Assembly: GCA_002027195.1 (NCBI GenBank)
Contig: MWJO01000086.1
Location: 1-37,506, forward strand
Source: Streptomyces sp. GKU 895
Lineage (GTDB): Bacteria > Actinomycetota > Actinomycetes > Streptomycetales > Streptomycetaceae
Length of the DNA: 37,506 nucleotides
Direction: 5' to 3'
Made by a program: the position numbers and the translations under genes. Shown piece after piece: positions 26,791-35,324 of this stretch; the stretch's first letter is position 1, and each line of letters starts with the position of its first letter. Below the pieces are notes generated by a model. It saw nothing but the letters and a program-made list of their open reading frames with translations. It made no database searches and was not told the DNA's origin.

Positions 26791-29684
26791 ATGTCCTTCC
26801 GCACCACCGACCTCGACTACATCGAGGACGTCTCGCCCGGCAGCGGGGCCCTCCCGCCCCGCGCCTGGTACGCCTCCTCCGACGCCAAGTCCCTTTCCCT
26901 GAACGGCAGCTGGCGCCTGCGGGTGTCCCCGACCGCCGACGCCGAGGACGACTCGTTCGCCGCGGAGGGCTACGACGCCGGGGACTGGGCCGAGGTCACG
27001 GTCCCCGGGCACTGGGTCCTCCAGGGCGACGGCGCCTTCGGCAAGCCCATCTACACCAACCACCTCTACCCCTTCCCGGTGGACCCGCCGCACGTGCCGA
27101 CGGAGAACCCGACCGGCGACCACCTGCGCGTCTTCGACCTGCCGGAGGGCTGGGACCTTGTGGAAGGCGGTGCCGTCCTGCGCTTCGACGGCGTCGAGTC
27201 CTGCGCCCGCGTCTGGCTCAACGGCACGGACATAGGCGAGTTCAAGGGCTCGCGCCTGGCGCACGAGTTCGCGGTCGGGCATCTGCTGAAGCCGTCCGGC
27301 AACGTCCTCGCGGTCCGCGTCCACCAGTGGTCGGCCGGCTCCTACCTGGAGGACCAGGACCAGTGGTGGCTGCCCGGCATCTTCCGTGACGTCACCCTGC
27401 TGCACCGGCCCGCGGGCGGCGTCCTCGACTTCTTCGTGCACGCCGACTACGACCACGTCACCGGCGAGGGCACGCTGCGCGTCGACTCCGACGTCGACGG
27501 GCGGGTGCTCGTGCCCGCCCTGGACATCGATGTCGCGACCGGTGAGCCGGTGACGGTCCCGGTCGAGCCGTGGAGCGCCGAGGCGCCGAGGCTGTACGAC
27601 GGTGAACTGGTCACCGAGGGCGAGCGGGTGCCCCTGCGGATCGGCTTCCGCACGGTCGTCCTGGAGGACGGCCTCATCAAGGTCAACGGCCGGCCGGTCC
27701 TCTTCAAGGGCGTCAACCGCCATGAGTGGCATCCGCGGACGGGCCGCGCGCTGGACCTTGCCACCATGCGCGAGGACGTGCTGCTGATGAAGCGGCACAA
27801 CCTCAACGCGGTGCGCACCTCGCACTATCCGCCGCACCCGGCCTTCCTGGACCTGTGCGACGAGTACGGCCTGTGGGTCATCGACGAGTGCGACCTGGAG
27901 ACCCACGGCTTCACCGAGCAGGACTGGCGGGACAACCCCGTCGACGACGACCGCTGGACCCCGGCCCTCCTGGACCGCGCGGCCCGCATGGTGGAGCGCG
28001 ACAAGAACCACCCGTCGATCGTCTTCTGGTCGCTGGGCAACGAGGCCGGCACGGCCGCGGCCTCACCGCCATGGCCGAGTGGATCCACGGCCGGGACTCC
28101 TCGCGCCTCGTGCACTACGAGGGCGACTGGAACTGCCGTGACACGGACGTCTATTCACGGATGTACGCGAGCCACGCCGAGGTGGAGGCCATCGGCAAGG
28201 AGCTCGACGGCGGCACCCTGAAGCGGCGCCAACTCCCCTTCATCCAGTGCGAGTACGGGCACGCCATGGGCAACGGCCCCGGCGGGATCGCCGACTACCA
28301 GGAGCTGTTCGAGAAGTACGACCGCATCCAGGGCGGCTTCATCTGGGAGTGGATCGACCACGGCATCGAGCACGCCGAGCTGGGCTACGCCTACGGCGGC
28401 GACTTCGGCGAGGAGCTGCACGACGGCAACTTCGTCTGCGACGGCCTGATCTTCCCCGACCGCACGCCGTCCCCCGGGCTCGCCGAGTACAAGAAGGTCA
28501 TCGAGCCGGTCCGTATCGAGGGCGACGGCACCGACGGCACCGTACGGGTGACGAACACGTACGACTTCGCCGATCTGTCGGGGCTCGCCTTCGCGTGGTC
28601 GTACCAGGTGGACGGCGAGACGGTGGAGTCCGGCTCGCTGTCGGTGCCCGCGCTGGAGCCGGGCGAGTCCACCGACGTGAAGCTGCCCGAGCCGCCCGCT
28701 CACCAGGGCTCCGCGGAGACCGGGTGGACGGTGCGGGCGATCCTCGCCGCCGACACGGCGTGGGGCGAGCGCGGCCATGAGGTGGCGTGGGGTCAGTTCC
28801 CGGGCACCGCACGGGCGTTGCCGTCCGTGGCGGCCACCGACGGGCCCGTGCGCGACGGACGGACGATCACGCTCGGCCCGGCCGCCTTCGACGCCCGCAC
28901 CGGCGCGCTCACGTCGATCGGCGGGGTGTCCGTCGAAGGGCTGCGGCTGGACGTGTGGCGGGCGCCCACCGACAACGACGAGGGCACCGACTGGGTGTCG
29001 GGCGTCCAGTACGCGGCGCTGTGGCGCACGCTGGGCCTGCACCGGATGCGGCACCGGCTCGACGCGGTGGAGCTCACCGACGACGCGCTGACCGTGCGGA
29101 CGCGGGTGGCCCCGGCCGCCCGTGAGGTGGGCCTGGCCACCGTGTACCGGTGGACCTCCGACGGCAGCCGGCTGAGGCTGACGGTGTCCGTGGCACCCGA
29201 GGGCGACTGGAAGGTGCCGCTGCCCCGCCTCGGCATCCGGTTCGGGCTCGCCGAGGCCGACGCGGTGACATGGTTCGGCGGCGGTCCCGGCGAGGCGTAC
29301 CCCGACACCCGGGCGGCGTCGCGGATCGGCCGGTGGACGTCGAGCGTGGACGGCCTCCAGACGCCGTACCTGCGTCCGCAGGAGAACGGCGCCCGGGGCG
29401 AGGTCCGTTGGGCGCAGCTCGGTGGTCTGCGGATCGAGGGCGACCCGGAGTTCGCGTTCAGCGCCCGCCGCTGGACGAACGAACAGCTGGAGGCGGCCTC
29501 ACACCTGACCGACCTCAAGCCCGGGAACACGGTGTGGGTCAACCTCGACCACGGCCAGAACGGCATCGGGACCGGCTCCTGCGGTCCGGGCCCGCTGCCG
29601 CAGCACCAACTGACGGCCGCTCCGGCCGAGTTCTCGTTCGTGTTCTCGGCCGACGAGCAAGAGGACCATGCATCGATCGACTGA
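26791..29684 (+). CDS. lacZ: Beta-galactosidase, GH2 family (frameshifted)
   Basis: About 965 residues after bridging, the long LacZ form. It has a sugar-binding jelly roll (NGSWRLRVSPTA, VPGHWVLQGDGAFGKPIYTNHLYPF, DQWWLPGIFRDV), an immunoglobulin-like domain, a TIM barrel and a C-terminal small-chain domain (FGGGPGEAYPDTRAASRIGRW). The acid/base Glu is Glu418 in FWSLGNEAG; the nucleophile is Glu in FIWEWIDHG (about 28346). One G is missing at about 28053-28056: GTGRGLTAMAEW is restored if added, otherwise the frame ends early and the two catalytic Glu are separated. There is no signal peptide, so it acts in the cytoplasm on imported galactosides. ATG 26791 has GGAG in front; it is the last gene of the ABC operon. 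Confidence 0.88.
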
Positions 29685-29736
29685 TTGACCGATGGCCCGA
29701 TGGCCCGATGGACCGGCTTTTCGACGCCGTCGGGTC

Positions 29737-31728
29737 TCAGGGACAGCTGAGGCGGGTGTCTCCGGTGTCCGTCGTGCAGGTGTCGGTGCCGAAGCCGCCG
29801 TTGGCGGTGTCGTTGCCGGAGACGTTGTCGACGGTGTTCAGGCGGTCGTTGCCGTAGTTGCCGATCAGGTTGTCGTTGCCGGGGCCGCCGTTGAGGGTGT
29901 CGTCGTCGAAGCCGCCGTCGACGCGGTCGTTGCCGTAGTTGCCGTACGCGGTGTCGGTGCCGTAGCTCGCGTTGATGGTGTCGTCGCCGCCGAGGCCGCA
30001 GATCACGTCGGCGCCGTAGGTCCCGGTGATCGTGTCGTTGCCGCTGGTGCCGACGCGGGTGCAGCCGCGGGCGTTGTTGACCGTGGTGGTCACCGTGGCG
30101 GTGTTGTTCGCGGTCGCCGGGTCGGTCTGGGCGGCGGCGACCGTGGCCTTGTCGGTGAGGGTGCCGGTGGCCCGGGGTTCGGCGACGACGGTCACGGTGG
30201 CCTTGGCGCCCGGTGCGAGGGTGCCGAGGGCACAGGAGACGGCGGTCGTGCAGCTGCCCTGGGAGGCGGTCGCCGAGATGACGGAACCGGCGGGGCCGGT
30301 GAGGGTGTCGGTGAGGGTCACGCCGGTGGCGCTCGTGGTGGTGCTGGTGTTCGTGACGGTCACGGTGTAGGTGGCCCGGTCGCCGATGCTCACCGTGGCG
30401 GTGCCGGTCTTGGTGACCGACAGGTCGACGCCGGTGGGCGGGGGCGGCGGGGTCCCGCCGCCGAGGTAGCGGGCGAGGGCGCGGTCGTCGCCGGTGTCGC
30501 CGGCCGCGACGATCTTGCCGTCGGTCTGGAGGGCGAGGGCGCCCACCCGGTCGAAGGCGCCGAAGTCGGTGGTGGTCCGGCCGCCGGTCGCGAAGCCCGT
30601 GTCGGCCGTGCCGTCGGCGTTGTAGCGGGCCAGGGCGAAGTCGGTGCCCGCGGAACCGCCGGCGAGGATCCGGTCGTCGGGCTGGACCGCGAGGTCGTTC
30701 ACCGCGGACGTGGGGCCGAAGTCGGTGGTGACGACGCCGCCGGTGCCGAAGCCGCCGTCGAGGGTGCCGTCCAGGTTGTAGCGGACCAGGGTGAAGTCCT
30801 CGCCGGTGCCGCCGGACATGAGGATCTTGCCGGTGGACTGCACGGCCACGGTCTCGCCCCAGTTGTAGCCGCCGAGGTCCGTGGTGACCTTGCCGTCGCC
30901 GCCGAAGGTGGTGTCGAGGCTGCCGTCGGGGTTGTAGCGGGCCAGCGCGAAGTCGAAGGAGGTCGCGCCCGAGTAACCGCCCAGCACGATCTTGCCGTTC
31001 GACTGCACCGCCATGTCCTTCGCGATGGCGCCGCCCTCCGCGCTGAAGGAGGTGTCGACCACGCCGTCGCCGTCGAAGGAGGTGTCCAGGGTGCCGTCCG
31101 GCAGGAGGCGCACCAGCGCGAAATCGCCGCCCGCGCGGGCCCCGGCGAGGATCTTCCCGTCCGGCAGCACCGCGACGCCGGCGGCGTCCTCGGCACCGCC
31201 GGCGAGGCCGGGGCTGATCCAGCCGTCACCGCCGCCGAAGGAGGTGTCGAGGCTGCCGTCGGTGGTGTAGCGGGCCACGGTGAACCAGCAGCAGCCGGCG
31301 AACTCGTCGTCGGTCTCCTGATGGCGGCCGACCACGACGATCTTCCCGTCGCCCTGGAGCGCCACGCCCTGGGCGACGTCCTCACCGAACTCGAAGTCGG
31401 TCAGCACCTCGCCGTCGCCGCCGAAGGAGGCGTCCGGGGTGCCGTCGGGGTTGTGGCGCATCACGGTGAAGTCGGAGGCGTCGAAGTCGGAGCCCTGGCT
31501 GGAACCGACGGTGACGATCTTGCCGTTGCCGGCCTGTACGGCGACGTCCTGGGAGTCGGCGCGGAAGCCGTTCTCGACGACGACCTTCCCGCCGGTGCCG
31601 AACGCGGTGTCGAGGTCACCGGGTGCGGCGAGCGCGCTGCCCGGCAGGGCGACGACGAGCGCGAGTGCGGCCGCGCCCCGCAGGGCCGCCGCGCGCAGAG
31701 ATCCCCGTAGGGAGTCAAGGGTGGACAT
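29737..31728 (-). CDS. Secreted delta-60 repeat / DUF11 / RTX-like repeat protein
   Basis: 663 residues. A signal peptide (AAALRGAAALALVVALPGSALA) is followed by about seven delta-60 repeats of some 50 residues (DGTLDTSFDGDG, then VQSNGKIVLGG patterns), which probably fold as a propeller. A Pro-rich spacer and a DUF11 domain (VDLSVTKTGTATVSIGDRATYTVTVTNTS, about 420-530) come next. The C-terminus has degenerate calcium-binding nonapeptide repeats rich in G-N-D, such as GGDDTI, YGNDRVDGG and GPGNDNLIGN, bracketed by Cys. The ATG at 31728 follows GGAAG. It is likely extracellular or wall-associated, with no catalytic motif. It is convergent to the galactosidase gene. Confidence 0.88.
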   Translation of the reverse strand: MSTLDSLRGSLRAAALRGAAALALVVALPGSALAAPGDLDTAFGTGGKVVVENGFRADSQDVAVQAGNGKIVTVGSSQGSDFDASDFTVMRHNPDGTPDASFGGDGEVLTDFEFGEDVAQGVALQGDGKIVVVGRHQETDDEFAGCCWFTVARYTTDGSLDTSFGGGDGWISPGLAGGAEDAAGVAVLPDGKILAGARAGGDFALVRLLPDGTLDTSFDGDGVVDTSFSAEGGAIAKDMAVQSNGKIVLGGYSGATSFDFALARYNPDGSLDTTFGGDGKVTTDLGGYNWGETVAVQSTGKILMSGGTGEDFTLVRYNLDGTLDGGFGTGGVVTTDFGPTSAVNDLAVQPDDRILAGGSAGTDFALARYNADGTADTGFATGGRTTTDFGAFDRVGALALQTDGKIVAAGDTGDDRALARYLGGGTPPPPPTGVDLSVTKTGTATVSIGDRATYTVTVTNTSTTTSATGVTLTDTLTGPAGSVISATASQGSCTTAVSCALGTLAPGAKATVTVVAEPRATGTLTDKATVAAAQTDPATANNTATVTTTVNNARGCTRVGTSGNDTITGTYGADVICGLGGDDTINASYGTDTAYGNYGNDRVDGGFDDDTLNGGPGNDNLIGNYGNDRLNTVDNVSGNDTANGGFGTDTCTTDTGDTRLSCP

Positions 31729-31867
31729 GCGCCCAGCTTCCGGACGCCCGTACGACACGGTGGCGTGGCTGGCCGGTGTCTGGTCCCACTGGGCCGCACA
31801 CTTCCACTCCACGGGGTGACCGGACCGACAATCGGCCCGCGCGGCAGGCGGCATAGGGTCGAGCGCG

Positions 31868-32407
31868 ATGGACGAGCGACAGGAAAAGGAACAGGCGTAC
31901 GCCGCCGAGGGGGTCGTGTGGTCGCGGCTCGCCGGTTTGCTGCCGGACGCCGAGGACGTGGACGAGATCCAGGGGTGCTGGGACATCGGTGAACAGGAGG
32001 CCGGCCTGTTCCGGCTGGTGGACCGGCTGTTCGACCTGGGACTGTCCGTGGACGACCGCACGCGGGCCGAACTCGCGGCGATGGCCGAGCAGTGGGGGGT
32101 GTGGGACCAACTGGCCACGGACATCGTCGATCTGCCCGGCTTCGAGGGGAAGGTGCGGGTGGTCGAGGGCCTGGAGCCGGTCGACCGGGCCGGCGGTCTG
32201 GCGCTGGTGCCGTGGATGCGGTGCGAGCCCTGCGGCCGCATCCTGGCACTGGAACACCGGCGCGAGGCGTGGGGCGCCCTGTCGTTCGCACCCCTGTCGT
32301 ACGTCGTCTCCATCCCGGACGACTCGGGCACCCAACTCGTGCTCGACACCCAGGAACCGGACGCGGTGTGGCGGGCACTGGACACGTTGACGACGGGCTG
32401 CCGGTAG
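31868..32407 (+). CDS. Hypothetical acidic cytoplasmic protein
   Basis: 179 residues, acidic, no signal peptide or membrane segment. An N-terminal helical half (GLFRLVDRLFDLGLSVDDRTRAELAAMAEQWGVWDQL) resembles helical bundles of small immunity-like or regulatory proteins. The C-terminal half has a Cys pair in MRCEPCGRIL. I do not recognise the family. It is divergent from the delta-60 protein gene and followed by a 130-nt gap before the secreted phosphodiesterase. Confidence 0.75.
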   Translation: MDERQEKEQAYAAEGVVWSRLAGLLPDAEDVDEIQGCWDIGEQEAGLFRLVDRLFDLGLSVDDRTRAELAAMAEQWGVWDQLATDIVDLPGFEGKVRVVEGLEPVDRAGGLALVPWMRCEPCGRILALEHRREAWGALSFAPLSYVVSIPDDSGTQLVLDTQEPDAVWRALDTLTTGCR

Positions 32408-32478
32408 AGCACCGGCCACCTGCGCGGCTCAGGCGTCGACGAGTTCGTTCTGCTTCAACTCTCACGTCACCCATGAAT

Positions 32479-32497
32479 GTTGAACAGTTTTCTCAAC
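32479..32497. promoter_or_regulatory. AT-rich inverted repeat upstream of the phosphodiesterase gene
   Basis: GTTGA (32479-32483) and TCAAC (32493-32497) flank 9 nt. The surrounding 60 nt are unusually AT-rich for this window and include a CCCTTTTTAAT stretch. It is a likely promoter zone about 40-60 nt before the ATG, possibly with an operator. Confidence 0.3.
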
Positions 32498-32537
32498 TAC
32501 CCTTTTTAATCACTCGCGTTGACATGAACATGGACTC

Positions 32538-33857
32538 ATGAGACGACTTCTCGGCACCCTCGCGGCCGCGGCCCTGGCCGTGACCGGCCTCGCCGCCACC
32601 GGGGCGGCACCCGCCGCCGCTGCCACCACCGGCACCTTCAATGTGCTGACGTACAACGTCGCCGGCCTCCCGGAGGGCCTGAGTTCGGGGCACCCGGCGA
32701 CCAACACCCCGCTGCTCGCGCCCCGGTTGGCGCCGTACGACATCGTCAACGTGCAGGAGGACTTCAACTACCACGCGGCCCTGTACGCGGGCGACAACCA
32801 CCCGTACCGCACCGCGACCAGCGGCGGCGTCCCGTTCGGTGACGGCCTCAACACCCTGTCGGACTACGCCTTCGACGACTTCGAGCGCGTGAAGTGGAAC
32901 GACTGCACCGGCACCAACTGCCTCACCCCCAAGGGCTTCTCGCTGGCGCGGGTGCGGCTCGCCGAGGGTGTCTTCGTGGATCTGTACAACGTCCACACCA
33001 ACGCGGACGACACCGACGACGCGCTGGCCGCCCGGCGTGCCAACATCGAGCAGCTGTCCGACTTCATCCAGGCGAACTCCGCGGGCAACGCCGTGATCGT
33101 CATGGGTGACACGAACACTCGGTACACCCGCTCCGGCGACAACATCCGCACGCTGGCCGACGAGAACGGTCTCACGGACGCGTGGGTGCAGCTGGTGAAG
33201 GGCGGGGTGCGGCCGACGCAGGGCGCGGAGCCGCTCGTGTGCCCGACGACGGCGCCCACCAACTCCTGCGAGGTCGTGGACAAGGTCCTGTACCGGGGCA
33301 GCAAGCTGTTCTCGCTGACGGCCACCCGCTACAACGACGAATGGGCGTCGTTCCTCGACTCCGCCGGCGGCAACCTCTCCGACCACTTCCCGCACACGGT
33401 CGACTTCTCCTACACCCTCAACTCGTCCCTGAAGGCGAGCGACTTCTTCGGCGGCCCGCACGGCACCGCCTTCAACGACGCGGACGACCTCCCGTCCACC
33501 GTCTCCCCGCGCACCCTCACCCTGCGCGGCGCCTCCCGCCTCGACGCGGTGTCCCTGACCCACGACGGTGGCACGACGCTCAGCCACGGCGGTACGGGCG
33601 GCACGGCGACGTCGCTGACCCTGGCGTCCGGCGAGCACCTCACGTCCGTGAAGCTGACCCAGGGTCAGAAGGACGGCCGCACCAGGATCTTCTCGGCGGC
33701 GTTCACCACGGACAAGGGCCGCACCCTGTCGTCCGGTACGGCGACCTCGGACACGAAGACCTTCACGGCACCGTCGGGCTGGCAGATCGCCGGCTTCACG
33801 GGCCGCGCGGGCGACGAGATCGACAAGCTGGGTGTGGTGTACGCGCCGATCGGCTGA
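32538..33857 (+). CDS. Secreted endonuclease/exonuclease/phosphatase-fold phosphodiesterase with jacalin-like lectin tail
   Basis: 439 residues. A signal peptide (RRLLGTLAAAALAVTGLAATGAAPAAAA) leads to an EEP-fold domain (about 35-295): FNVLTYNVAGLP, metal Glu in IVNVQEDFNY, YNVHTNADDTDD, VIVMGDTNTRY (Asp/Asn) and LSDHFPHTVDF (general-base Asp-His). This is the bacterial sphingomyelinase/phosphodiesterase pattern. Residues about 305-437 form a jacalin-like beta-prism lectin (FGGPHGTAFNDADDL ... AGFTGRAGDEIDKLGVVYAPIG). The likely substrate is a phosphodiester such as sphingomyelin or another phospholipid head group, with the lectin targeting a glycan surface. The exact substrate is not determined by sequence. 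Confidence 0.87.
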   Translation: MRRLLGTLAAAALAVTGLAATGAAPAAAATTGTFNVLTYNVAGLPEGLSSGHPATNTPLLAPRLAPYDIVNVQEDFNYHAALYAGDNHPYRTATSGGVPFGDGLNTLSDYAFDDFERVKWNDCTGTNCLTPKGFSLARVRLAEGVFVDLYNVHTNADDTDDALAARRANIEQLSDFIQANSAGNAVIVMGDTNTRYTRSGDNIRTLADENGLTDAWVQLVKGGVRPTQGAEPLVCPTTAPTNSCEVVDKVLYRGSKLFSLTATRYNDEWASFLDSAGGNLSDHFPHTVDFSYTLNSSLKASDFFGGPHGTAFNDADDLPSTVSPRTLTLRGASRLDAVSLTHDGGTTLSHGGTGGTATSLTLASGEHLTSVKLTQGQKDGRTRIFSAAFTTDKGRTLSSGTATSDTKTFTAPSGWQIAGFTGRAGDEIDKLGVVYAPIG

Positions 33858-33859
33858 CG

Positions 33860-33876
33860 GGGCCGCTGAGCGGCCC
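33860..33876 (+). terminator. GC hairpin directly after the phosphodiesterase stop
   Basis: GGGCCGC (33860-33866) and GCGGCCC (33870-33876) pair around a TGA loop three bases after the stop codon. There is no T run. It is a plausible weak terminator. Confidence 0.4.
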
Positions 33877-33900
33877 GAGTCGGAGTTCGCGGTGTCCGGC

Positions 33901-33926
33901 CTGTACGTAAGGAGTGATCAGTACAG
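33901..33926. promoter_or_regulatory. Inverted repeat CTGTAC-N14-GTACAG
   Basis: Perfect 6-bp arms at 33901-33906 and 33921-33926 flank 14 nt that contain AAGGAG. It lies just before a 27-codon ORF with a strong ribosome binding site. It may be an operator or an RNA stem that hides a ribosome binding site. Confidence 0.3.
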
Positions 33927-33939
33927 CGGAGGGGGGCCG

Positions 33940-34023
33940 GTGACGCCGGAGGCTCTAGGACCGTTCAACCGCCGGGTTCGCCTGGCCGCTGTGCGCCCGG
34001 CTGACCTCCAACAGCACCGCTGA
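33940..34023 (+). CDS. Possible 27-residue ORF
   Basis: GTG at 33940 preceded by GGAGGGG, ending at TGA 34021-34023. The peptide starts MTPEALGPFNRRVRLAAVRP. There is no match I recognise. Evidence is only the ribosome binding site and the inverted repeat upstream, so it may be chance. Confidence 0.2.
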   Translation: MTPEALGPFNRRVRLAAVRPADLQQHR

Positions 34024-34057
34024 GCCAGGGCTCCGCGCCGCCGTGCCATCCTCACCC

Positions 34058-34597
34058 TCAAGTCACCGTCGGAGAAGTCCTGTTCACCGCACGTCGGCGC
34101 CACGGGGAGCGGCGGAGCAAAGCGCGCAGGGGCCGGGTCGGCGGCGGGTCGTAGGCGGCGTCGTGCCACAGACGGCGCAGGTGGACGAACCCGTAGTCGC
34201 GCCCGGCGTCCGAATCCAGGAGCGTCTCGGCCCAGACGCGGTCGAACGGCGGACGGTGCATCTGCGCGTGGATGGCGCCGCCCCACTCACCCCAGGTCTC
34301 GTCGGAGACCCAACCCTGGGCCCGGAGGTCGGCCTCGTCCTCACTGAGCCGGAAGTAGAGCCGTATCGCGGTCGTGTCCGAGTCGGAACCGTATGCCGCG
34401 GCCGTGGCCGACTCGGCGTCGCCGCCGGCGCCGGCCCCGCGCAGCGCGGGCAGCGACAGCCGGTCGAGCAGCGACCAGTAGCGGGCGACATAGACGTCCT
34501 CGAACTGCCGGACGCGCTGGGTGCGCACCTGCCAGATCGCGGTCCCCGTGGCCGCGAACGCCGCCAGCACAGTGATCACAAGGGAGAGCAGTTCCAT
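34058..34597 (-). CDS. Hypothetical protein with one N-terminal membrane helix
   Basis: 179 residues. A single helix (LLSLVITVLAAFAATGTAIW, residues about 3-22) anchors a soluble, mostly helical domain with many aromatic residues (YWSLLDRLSLPAL, AIRLYFRLSEDEADLRAQGW, HLRRLWHDAAYD). The absence of cleavage-site features suggests a membrane anchor rather than a secreted protein. I recognise no family. It is transcribed away from the TetR gene. Confidence 0.75.
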   Translation of the reverse strand: MELLSLVITVLAAFAATGTAIWQVRTQRVRQFEDVYVARYWSLLDRLSLPALRGAGAGGDAESATAAAYGSDSDTTAIRLYFRLSEDEADLRAQGWVSDETWGEWGGAIHAQMHRPPFDRVWAETLLDSDAGRDYGFVHLRRLWHDAAYDPPPTRPLRALLRRSPWRRRAVNRTSPTVT

Positions 34598-34667
34598 GGC
34601 CAGGAATTGTGACGGACCCGCGGAGGGAGCCGCCCATCACCCCCCTCCCCCTTCCTGCCACTAGCAT

Positions 34668-34690
34668 GGTGCCTAGACCCCCTAGGTTCC
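34668..34690. promoter_or_regulatory. TetR operator candidate
   Basis: Half-sites GGTGCCTAG (34668-34676) and CTAGGTTCC (34682-34690) match at 7 of 9 positions around ACCCC; the inner CCTAG/CTAGG arms are perfect. It lies 33 nt before the TetR start codon and covers the probable -10 region, the usual place for an autoregulatory TetR operator. It may also control the divergent gene at 34597. Confidence 0.6.
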
Positions 34691-34723
34691 CAGAGAGTCG
34701 CTCAGAGAGCCGGAGAAATCCCC

Positions 34724-35308
34724 ATGGCCCGCGCAGGTATCACCGCCGATCGGCTCACCGAGGCGGCTGCCGATCTCGCCGACGAGGTCGGGTTCGAGAA
34801 GGTCACCATGTCCGCGCTCGCCCGGCACTTCGGGGTCAAGGACGCGAGTCTGTACTCGCACATCAAGAACCTCCAGGAGCTGCGCACCCGCGTCGCCCTG
34901 CTCGCCGGGGCCGAGATGATTGACTGGATTGCCGTGGCCGTGGCGGGCCGGGCCGGCAAGGACGCACTGGCCGCGTTCGCCGGGGCGTACCGGGAGTACG
35001 CCCTGGAGCGGCCCGGCCGCTACGCGGCCACCCAGATCCGTGTCGACCAGGCCCTCGTCGCCGACTCCCCCGGCTTCCGCCGCACCGCCGAGATCACCTA
35101 CGGCATGCTGCGCGCCTACGGCCTGGAGGAACCCGACCTCACCGACGCCGTACGCCTGCTGCGCAGCACCTTCCACGGCTACTGCGCCCTGGAGTCCACC
35201 GGCGGCTTCGGCGCCGCCCGCGACGTGCGGAAGTCCTGGACCCGCGCGATCGACGCCCTGCACGTCCTGCTGGAGAACTGGCCCCGCGAGGAGCCCACGG
35301 ACGGGTGA
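34724..35308 (+). CDS. TetR/AcrR family regulator with WHG-type ligand domain
   Basis: 194 residues. The N-terminal HTH is RLTEAAADLADEVGFEKVTMSALARHFGVKDASLYSHIKN (about 9-50). The C-terminal helical domain includes WTRAIDALHVLLENW and the FHGYCALESTGGFG stretch of the WHG/TetR_C group. The ATG at 34724 follows GGAG. It is probably a repressor of its own gene through the palindrome upstream. Its ligand and targets are unknown. The 3' end is 16 nt from the convergent PEP-mutase-family gene. Confidence 0.9.
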   Translation: MARAGITADRLTEAAADLADEVGFEKVTMSALARHFGVKDASLYSHIKNLQELRTRVALLAGAEMIDWIAVAVAGRAGKDALAAFAGAYREYALERPGRYAATQIRVDQALVADSPGFRRTAEITYGMLRAYGLEEPDLTDAVRLLRSTFHGYCALESTGGFGAARDVRKSWTRAIDALHVLLENWPREEPTDG

Positions 35309-35324
35309 GCGGCGCGGGAGGCGC

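Noticed and set aside
26791..28221. Reading the 476-codon frame as a complete short glycoside hydrolase
   Set aside because: The frame leaves GH2 sequence at about 28055 for a nonsense Pro/Ser/Thr tail, and the next frame carries the nucleophile motif and all remaining LacZ domains.
29686..29712. Three short CCGATGGCC-like repeats after the galactosidase gene
   Set aside because: Nine-base units in a 27-nt stretch; too short and too GC-biased to claim a function, and they form no hairpin.
29692..31710. 672-codon plus-strand frame
   Set aside because: Val/Gly/Ala-rich antisense shadow of the delta-60 repeat gene, whose minus-strand frame has a signal peptide and clear domains.
32444..32480. 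Possible PhoP (PHO box) repeats before the phosphodiesterase gene
   Set aside because: Two TTCA/GTCA-like units are present but their spacing is 12 nt, not the 11-nt period of PHO boxes, and flanking match is poor.
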